Part shown: one piece after another, positions 57,783 through 64,000 of the stretch
How positions within the stretch are numbered: the stretch's first letter is position 1
How the letters are laid out: the number at the start of each line of letters is the position of its first letter
Origin: Tritrichomonas musculus
Taxonomy: Eukaryota > Parabasalia > Tritrichomonadida > Tritrichomonadidae
DNA: 64,000 nt
Direction: 5' to 3'
Assembly (NCBI GenBank): GCA_039105265.1
Contig: JAPFFF010000005.1
Location: 2,961,501-3,025,500 of the forward strand
Position numbers and translations under genes: made by a program
Notes under the pieces: model-generated
Database searches by the model: none
Seen by the model: only the letters and a program-made list of their open reading frames with translations
What the model was told of the DNA's origin: nothing

Positions 57783-58970
57783 ATGACAGTCCCAGATCCA
57801 AATTCAAAAGAGCATCAATTCTGGAATACACAACCAGTTGTTCAAATTAATGCTGAAAAGCCAGCTACCATTGGCCCTCTTGATCCAAATAATGACGTAT
57901 CAAAAGTCAGGCCAGATCCATATCCAATTGTTAAAGGTTTCAGTTGGTGTATTGTTGATACTTCTGATCAAAAACAACGAGATGAACTTTACGAATTCCT
58001 GCGTAATCACTACGTGATTCATCCGCAAAATACTTTCCGTTTTGCCTATTCAGCAGAATTCCTTGATTGGGCATTACATCCCCCTGGATGGCATAAAGAA
58101 TGGCTTGTTGGTGTTAGATCTGATAGCACTGGCAAACTTGCTGCATTCATATCTGCAATTCCAATTACTGTGCGTGTTAAGGAAGCTGCAGAACCACTTC
58201 ATATTGTCGCTGTTGACTTTTTGAGTGTTCATCAAAGTCTTCGTGGAAAGAATCTTGCACCTTTGATGATTAAGGAAATTACTCGACGTGTTAACCTAAA
58301 AGGAATTTTCACAGCAATATTTACTGCTGGCAAGCTAATTAACCAACCAATCACAAAAGCTCAATACAGACATCGTCTCATCAATTATAAGAAATTAGTT
58401 GCCATCAAGTTTACCTATCCAAGACCTAATGTTGACATTGATCAAGAAGCAAAGAGATATTCACTCTCCAAGCAACCCAGAGAACCAGGTTTCCGTGCAA
58501 TGGAAGAAAGAGATGTACCTCAAGTTACAGTTAAATTGAATGAATTTTTAGAAAAATATTCATTTTCACAAGTTTTCACAGAAGAAGAAGTTGCCCATAT
58601 GTTCCTCCCAAGAGCAGGAATTGTTGGATCTTTTGTTGTTGAAAAGAAAAAGCAAATCACAGATTTTGTTTCATTTTACATTGTTCCTTCAACAGTAAAT
58701 GGTTGTAAAGAATACGATAGCTATACGGCTGCATATTTATACTATTACTTTGCAAAACCTTCAAGGCTCACTGATATCATGAGAGCAGCCATGAGTGTTG
58801 CACACCATGAATATGGTGCTGATGTTATTAACTGTCTCGATATTCTTGAAAACAAAAAGATTCTTGAACCATTAAGATTTGTTGATGGTGATGGTCATCT
58901 TCACTATTACTTCTACAACTATGCTTACCCAGAAGTTCCACCTGAGCAATGTGGTGTAGTTCTTCTTTAA
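57783..58970 (+). CDS. NMT: Glycylpeptide N-tetradecanoyltransferase (N-myristoyltransferase)
   Basis: The enzyme transfers myristate from myristoyl-CoA to N-terminal glycines of proteins. The protein has 395 residues. It keeps the NMT order: HQFWNTQPV at the start, GFSWCIVDTSD, FRFAYSAEFLDWALHPPGW with KEWLVGVR, and the myristoyl-CoA-binding block VDFLSVHQSLRGKNLAPLMI followed by KEITRRVN. The C-terminal half has INCLDILENKKILEPLRF, DGHLHYYFYNYAYP and the terminal GVVLL, whose carboxylate acts as catalytic base. The N-terminal extension is short, so the ribosome-targeting segment of animal NMT is absent. All landmark residues seem intact. It is usually a single-copy essential gene and acts in the cytosol. 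Confidence 0.97.
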   Translation: MTVPDPNSKEHQFWNTQPVVQINAEKPATIGPLDPNNDVSKVRPDPYPIVKGFSWCIVDTSDQKQRDELYEFLRNHYVIHPQNTFRFAYSAEFLDWALHPPGWHKEWLVGVRSDSTGKLAAFISAIPITVRVKEAAEPLHIVAVDFLSVHQSLRGKNLAPLMIKEITRRVNLKGIFTAIFTAGKLINQPITKAQYRHRLINYKKLVAIKFTYPRPNVDIDQEAKRYSLSKQPREPGFRAMEERDVPQVTVKLNEFLEKYSFSQVFTEEEVAHMFLPRAGIVGSFVVEKKKQITDFVSFYIVPSTVNGCKEYDSYTAAYLYYYFAKPSRLTDIMRAAMSVAHHEYGADVINCLDILENKKILEPLRFVDGDGHLHYYFYNYAYPEVPPEQCGVVLL

Positions 58971-59598
58971 TTAAGATATAATACAGGAGTTTTAAAACAT
59001 TGAAATTTTAATTTTATATTTTTATATTTATTTATTTATTTATTAAATTAAATATAAGTATTTATGCCAACATAAAAATTGCAAATATCGGTAACTAGTT
59101 GATTTTGTATTGATATGCATATGAATGAATGGTATTAATTTTATAAAGAATAGATTATGTTTTAACAGTTACTTCTTATTATTACATATTTTAGTAAGTC
59201 TATTATATAGTGAGTAAAGTTGAACTTTTCTCTTAAATAAAAAATTTTGGATTATATTTTAAAAAAATATTTAATATTTTCATCTATTTGGGGAAATAAT
59301 GAATCAATAAGAGATTAAGCAATAGCATTTTTGTATAATTTATTTCCAAAGTTATTAAAAATTTCAGAATTGGTATCATTTATATTATATACAAAAGATG
59401 AAGGAGGTTAAAAAAGCAAATAGAAGGAAAATCAGTAATCGATATAAATGATCAAATCGGTGAAAATAATTGAAAAGAAATGTCTGGCTGTTTTTTCTGC
59501 CAATTGAAATTTGGCATAAAAGTTTATCAAAAAGTTAGTATTAACGATTTTCAATTGAAATTTGATTGATTCTTTTTCTTCATATCATTAATGTTAAA
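58971..59598. other. Spacer before the Sel1-repeat gene
   Basis: AT-rich with an ATTT simple run near 59025-59045. TTAACGATTTTC at 59541-59552 is an AACGAT-type Myb site about 50 bp before the start at 59599. No gene is seen. Confidence 0.4.
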
Positions 59599-62500
59599 AT
59601 GGATCAACAATTCCCTGACGAATTGGATGATTATCAAGAAGAAGATGATGATGAAACAGAAGAAGAATCTGATTTAGTTAACATTCAATTACAAACAATT
59701 TTAATCAGAATTAGATTTTCACAATTATGCAAATATTCTCAAATCATTCGACAAGATTACAGAATTTCTGATGTAAGATCTCGTTTATCCAGTGAAATTA
59801 TTGAATTTCAAGATCAATATCATATCGATGATGATAGAGTTTCAGCTTTCTTTCAATTTTTCAGAGACATTCGTGTCACAATAACAAATGGCAACTACAG
59901 AAGTTTTGTTAGGCTTTCTGACTTTTTCAAAGCGACCAAAATCACAAAAATTCTCAAAAGATACGCAAGAAATCACTCAGATGATGCCGACTTCTTTATT
60001 CGTCTCATTCTGAATGAGATTGACATTCGTGAACTCAATGAAGACACTGACTCAAACTATCAGATCGAATTGGAAAGGCATCTCTCGAGCCATATCAATG
60101 ATTGCCTCCTCAATGCTCGCTTCAATCGATTGCCAATTTCGCTGATTTATCGCTTGATTCAATCGAGCAACAGTGAAGCAATTAATCATGATGCTTTGTT
60201 CGATTTCATCAACCATTCGCTTGATGAACGTTACATTTTGCTTCCTTTTCTTGATTTTGGAGGCTTGTCAAGTGAAAAATTCAATGAGCTTTATGATGCC
60301 GTCGTGAACTCTGACGAAGAAGTGTCAAGAAAATGCATGCAATACATGAAGTGTAATTTGGATTACGTGAAATATTTGAAAGATAGAAATACCGAACTCG
60401 AAAATCATGTGTCCCAAATTGAGATTGGAAACTCGGACCTTTATGATCGCCAAAATCAGCTAATTAATGAGAATGAAGAGCTTAGATCATCAGTTCATAG
60501 CATTAATGTTGAGAGAGAGCGGTTAGCTTTAATAAACGAAAATCTAAATCATGAAAACGAAGAACTTAAATCGAGTCTTGATGCAATGAACAATGAAAAG
60601 AATCAGCTTGAGTTAAGTCTTTCTCAAATAAAAAATGAAAATGAAAAGTTAAATTTACTTGTATCTGAAATGAAAAATGAGATCATTCGTTCTAATGATC
60701 GAGTTATTTCCCTTGAACAAGATAAGTTTATTGATGAAGCTAATATAAAGAATTTTAACAATATAAAGAACGAGTTTCAATCAAAAATTGATCAGTTACA
60801 AAAAGAAAATAACGAGCTCAAAGAAATAATTAAAGAAAAAAATGCAAGCAATGATCACAATAAAGAGCCAAAACAAAGCATAAAAAGTGGTGTCACAAAT
60901 TTGCAATCTCATAAAGTTGACAATCAAGCAAAGAACTTCAAACCAGAAAATAAAATGTGTCAAGATGAAAATGATGATTTAAATATGTCAAATGAATTTT
61001 TTTCAAGAGGAATAAATTGCATTTTAGAAAATAAAAACAAATATGAAGTAAATACAGGAGTGTCTTTTTTGGAGAAATCATCTGAAAAAGGAAACTGTTT
61101 GGCTTCTTATATTCTTGGAATCCTTTATAAAAATGGAACAATTGTTGAAAAAGATCCAATGAAATCAATCAATTATTATGAAAAATCAGCAAAGCAAGGA
61201 AATGCGCATGCTTTTAATACTCTTGGATACATTTATGACATTGGAGTAAATGTTGATAGGAATTTTTCAAAAGCTTTGGAGTATTATGAAAAAGCATCAA
61301 AGCAAGGAAATACAACTGCAGTTGACAATTTAGCAATTTTTTATTATTCTGGAATAGATATTGAAGCAGATTATATGAAAGCATTAGAATATTGTAAACA
61401 ATCAGCTAAATTGGGGAATAGCGAAGCAATATATAGACTAGGTTTTTGGTATGAAAATGGATATGGAGTTGAACAAGATTATTCCAAAGCAGCTGAATAT
61501 TATCAAAATGCTAGTGACCTTGGATATTCAAAAGCTTTATTTTCATTGGGGAAATTGTATGAAAATGGAAATGGCGTCCAAAAAGATTTTTCAAAAGCAT
61601 TTGACTTATTCATAAAATCATCAGAATTGGGGAATGCTGATGCAATGAATTCTTTGGGAAGCTATTATTATCTAGGAGAAAAAGTTAAGCAAGACTATTG
61701 TAAAGCATTTGACTACTTCAATAGATCGGCATATTTAAATAGTTCTAATGGAACATTTAATGTTGGGCTTTGTTATGAATATGGAAAAGGAATCAAGAAA
61801 GATTTTTCAGAAGCTTTAAAATGGTATGAAAAAGCAGGAAACCTTGGATTATCTGACGGATTTCGACGTGCTGGTAAATTACATGAAAATGGCCATTTGG
61901 GAGAGAAAAAAGATGATGAAGCTATTGAATATTATAAAAAAGCAGCCAACCTTGGTGATATCGAATCACTGCGATACATTGGAATTTTATATGAAAATAG
62001 AAAAGATTATGCGAGTGCATTTGAATATTTTAAGAAAGCAGCAGATCTCAATGATTCAATTTCATTACTTAATGTCGGAAAATGCTATGAATATGGCCGA
62101 GGAACACTAAAGGATGACAAAAAAGCATTTGAATTTTACCAGAAATCAGCTGATCTTAATTATTCGATTGCTTTTCGTTTTTTAGGATTTTGTTATTATG
62201 ATGGAATAGGTGTGAAACAAGATTATAAAACAGCAGTTGAGCATTTTCAAAAAGCAGCAGATGATAACGATTCTGTTTCTTTGAAATATTTAGGGATCTG
62301 TTATCAAAATGGGAAAGGTGTCGTGAAAAATCCAACAAATGCCTACAATTATTACTTAAGAGCTTCAAATCTCGGAAATTCGGATGCAAAAAATTCTTTA
62401 GGTTTATGTTATAAAAATGGGATTGGTGTGAAACAAGATATGAAGAAAGCGATTGATTATTTTGAAAAATCAGCCGCAGAAGGCAATTGTTCTGCTTTTT

Positions 62501-62913
62501 ACAGTTTGGCGATTTGTTATTATAAAGGTGAAGGTGTTAAGCAAAATAAATCGAAAGCGCTCGAATATTGTATGAAAGCATCAGATCATGGCAATTCATC
62601 TGCATCATATTATTTAGGATTGTATTATGAAGAAGGACTTTTTATATCAAATAATTCAAAAGCATTTGAATACTATAAAAAAGCAGCTGATCAAAGTAAT
62701 ACAGAAGCATTTTATAAAGTAGCAATTTGCTATGAAAAAGGTCGAGGAGTTGACAAAGATATCAAAAAAGCATTCGAATATTACAAAAAATCAGCCGACG
62801 CAGGAAACGAAGATGCTTTTTATAATTTAGCATTATGCTATGATAAAGGTTTGGGAGTTGAACAAAATAAAGAAAAAGCTTCTGAATATTACAGAAAATC
62901 GCCTAAAAAATAA
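59599..62913 (+). CDS. Sel1-repeat protein with BACK-like N-terminus and coiled coil
   Basis: The protein has 1104 residues from ATG at 59599 (MDQQFPDELDD). The N-terminus is acidic. About 30-260 is a helical region like the BACK part of the F5/8C proteins in this window (LPISLIYRLIQSSNSEAINH and HDALFDFINHSL). About 275-445 is a long coiled coil (Asn/Glu-rich). About 475-1104 holds roughly 17 Sel1-like repeats of 36 residues (consensus SLGxCYxxGxGVxxDxxKAxEYYxKAAxxGN). Sel1 repeats form superhelical scaffolds for protein complexes, for example in ERAD, but no signal peptide or membrane span is present, so a cytosolic scaffold is more likely. Repeats near the C-terminus are more uniform. One unit (ENRKDYASAFEYFKKAA) is shortened by four residues. 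Confidence 0.9.
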   Translation: MDQQFPDELDDYQEEDDDETEEESDLVNIQLQTILIRIRFSQLCKYSQIIRQDYRISDVRSRLSSEIIEFQDQYHIDDDRVSAFFQFFRDIRVTITNGNYRSFVRLSDFFKATKITKILKRYARNHSDDADFFIRLILNEIDIRELNEDTDSNYQIELERHLSSHINDCLLNARFNRLPISLIYRLIQSSNSEAINHDALFDFINHSLDERYILLPFLDFGGLSSEKFNELYDAVVNSDEEVSRKCMQYMKCNLDYVKYLKDRNTELENHVSQIEIGNSDLYDRQNQLINENEELRSSVHSINVERERLALINENLNHENEELKSSLDAMNNEKNQLELSLSQIKNENEKLNLLVSEMKNEIIRSNDRVISLEQDKFIDEANIKNFNNIKNEFQSKIDQLQKENNELKEIIKEKNASNDHNKEPKQSIKSGVTNLQSHKVDNQAKNFKPENKMCQDENDDLNMSNEFFSRGINCILENKNKYEVNTGVSFLEKSSEKGNCLASYILGILYKNGTIVEKDPMKSINYYEKSAKQGNAHAFNTLGYIYDIGVNVDRNFSKALEYYEKASKQGNTTAVDNLAIFYYSGIDIEADYMKALEYCKQSAKLGNSEAIYRLGFWYENGYGVEQDYSKAAEYYQNASDLGYSKALFSLGKLYENGNGVQKDFSKAFDLFIKSSELGNADAMNSLGSYYYLGEKVKQDYCKAFDYFNRSAYLNSSNGTFNVGLCYEYGKGIKKDFSEALKWYEKAGNLGLSDGFRRAGKLHENGHLGEKKDDEAIEYYKKAANLGDIESLRYIGILYENRKDYASAFEYFKKAADLNDSISLLNVGKCYEYGRGTLKDDKKAFEFYQKSADLNYSIAFRFLGFCYYDGIGVKQDYKTAVEHFQKAADDNDSVSLKYLGICYQNGKGVVKNPTNAYNYYLRASNLGNSDAKNSLGLCYKNGIGVKQDMKKAIDYFEKSAAEGNCSAFYSLAICYYKGEGVKQNKSKALEYCMKASDHGNSSASYYLGLYYEEGLFISNNSKAFEYYKKAADQSNTEAFYKVAICYEKGRGVDKDIKKAFEYYKKSADAGNEDAFYNLALCYDKGLGVEQNKEKASEYYRKSPKK

Positions 62914-63042
62914 AACTATGCATGTATATATTTATTTTTTATTTTTTTTTTTTTTTTAATCTAATAAAATAAAAAAATAAACAAATAAAATAAAATGATC
63001 ATTTATTACTTTCAAAATCCCAAAGAAAATACAAAATAAAAT

Positions 63043-63996
63043 TTAAATTTTTGACAAAACATGTCCAAAGATGTCAATCACAGTTTGTTGAGATGTAATA
63101 AACGAAACCAAAGTTCTTGCATCTGTTCTTCTATTAAATTCAATTTTTATCTGTCCAATTCTTTCAATATCAGAAGCCAAAGTCACGACGTAGCCCGAAG
63201 CTGAAATTTGATTGAAGTCAATTAAATCAAACTCCTTAAAAATCTTAATAGAATCATGCTGCATTTGAAAGATCAAAATCATTTCGGTAGTAATGCAATA
63301 AAGCAATTCTTTACTTTTATCCTGAATGATAAATTTAATGAATTGATTTTCCAATTTTTTATTTTTTAAGATTTCTGATTGAATTTTTATGTAAATGTTG
63401 TAAATTTCAGAAGAATTGTTCAATTTCAGAATGTCTTCAACATTTGAATCATGTCTAGCATTAGCATCGAGTGGATCATCGAACGATGAATAAATAGGCG
63501 AAATATAAGGTATTCTAACTCTTTTAATTTCTTTAGATTGGAATAATTGAATCAAATCAATATTGCTTTCTTTTGCAATTAGATTTGAATCGCTTTTAAT
63601 TCCAAGAATGAGACGATCAATGTTCCTTTTATCATTCTTGTTGATAGATTTTTGACTAGTTTTATAACTGCTTGGATGATAAATTAAAATATTCGAAAGA
63701 TTAGCCAAATCTTTCTCTATCAATTGTCGAATGATGTCTGGTGATTGATTGAAGTAATAATTCGATTGTTTGTTGATGTAATTTAATTCAACTTGATTAA
63801 AGTATTTGAATATTAATTTCCGATTATCGCATAGATCATCATCAACGTTGTCAATGTCGTCATTGTTTATTGATGATAAAGGAACAAAATGAAGTTTTTT
63901 GAAATGAATTAAAAAGCTGGCAAAGAATTGAATAACTGCATTTTTAGATATTTGTTTCATTAATTCCTTTCCATAGAAGTTTCTAAATAAATCCAT
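63043..63996 (-). CDS. Unrecognised protein, possibly the C-terminal part of a larger gene
   Basis: There are 317 codons from an ATG 4 bases inside the window edge. The frame may continue upstream beyond the window, so the start is uncertain. Text is soluble and mixed (NRKLIFKYFNQVELNYINKQ; IDRLILGIKSDSNL; RVRIPYISPIYSSFDDPLDA). The last about 80 residues (LLYCITTEMILIFQMQH... GQIKIEFNRRTDARTLVSFI) have alternating beta strands that could be a PH-like fold. I do not recognise the family. It is convergent with the Sel1-repeat gene, 129 bp apart, with a poly-T stretch between. Confidence 0.65.
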   Translation of the reverse strand: MDLFRNFYGKELMKQISKNAVIQFFASFLIHFKKLHFVPLSSINNDDIDNVDDDLCDNRKLIFKYFNQVELNYINKQSNYYFNQSPDIIRQLIEKDLANLSNILIYHPSSYKTSQKSINKNDKRNIDRLILGIKSDSNLIAKESNIDLIQLFQSKEIKRVRIPYISPIYSSFDDPLDANARHDSNVEDILKLNNSSEIYNIYIKIQSEILKNKKLENQFIKFIIQDKSKELLYCITTEMILIFQMQHDSIKIFKEFDLIDFNQISASGYVVTLASDIERIGQIKIEFNRRTDARTLVSFITSQQTVIDIFGHVLSKI

Positions 63997-64000
63997 TAAA

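Noticed and set aside
1-64000. CRISPR arrays, rRNA genes or bacterial operons
   Set aside because: No short regularly spaced repeats with unique spacers, no rRNA motifs, and gene structure is eukaryotic throughout.

Overview
The window looks like a piece of nuclear genome from a parabasalid protist (trichomonad), most like Tritrichomonas or Trichomonas. It is strongly AT-rich, its genes are uninterrupted and end mostly in TAA, and its gene families are typical of trichomonads: BspA-type leucine-rich-repeat (LRR) proteins, TKL-type kinases, BTB/BACK-F5/8C proteins, Sel1-repeat proteins, and carbohydrate enzymes usually attributed to bacterial transfer. A Polinton/Maverick polymerase fossil opens the window. 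The species assignment is inference; no rRNA or species marker is present.

Layout. Bases 1-8200 are decayed accessory DNA. They hold a Polinton remnant, tandem duplications, a truncated kinase, a Cys-rich protein relic, a coiled-coil BspA-LRR gene with a nearly perfect 69-bp repeat array, a gene interrupted by two in-frame TGA codons, and one intact kinase. Bases 8200-21150 are an LRR block: a kinase fused to a long BspA-LRR array, then two BspA proteins of a second subtype, with a hAT transposase fragment between. Bases 21272-30562 hold a 2000-residue coiled-coil protein of unknown function and a GH78 alpha-L-rhamnosidase.

Bases 30836-38145 are the most unusual part. A SecA-like ATPase is fused through two membrane segments to a C-terminal pseudokinase and has no in-frame ATG. 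A short inverted-repeat transposon with perfect 46-bp ends sits directly upstream of it. Beyond the transposon, on the same strand, is a decayed LRR gene. The original gene may have been LRR-SecA-pseudokinase.

Bases 38481-54275 are a dense block: a catalytically dead M18 aminopeptidase homologue, a membrane-anchored GH13 amylase, two BTB/BACK-F5/8C proteins, a type I membrane glycoprotein, casein kinase 1, tRNA-Asp(GTC), a Cactin homologue, a nitrilase-GNAT fusion, and a bromodomain-NET protein whose acetyl-lysine asparagine is replaced. Bases 54373-56278 hold a Mutator-like element with a hAT-like element nested inside it, both with target-site duplications. N-myristoyltransferase, a Sel1-repeat protein and an unrecognised gene close the window.

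Regulation. AACGG/CCGTT motifs, often paired or inverted, recur in intergenic DNA before start codons. They resemble the Myb-type sites known from trichomonad promoters. Several neighbours are divergent with short shared upstream regions.
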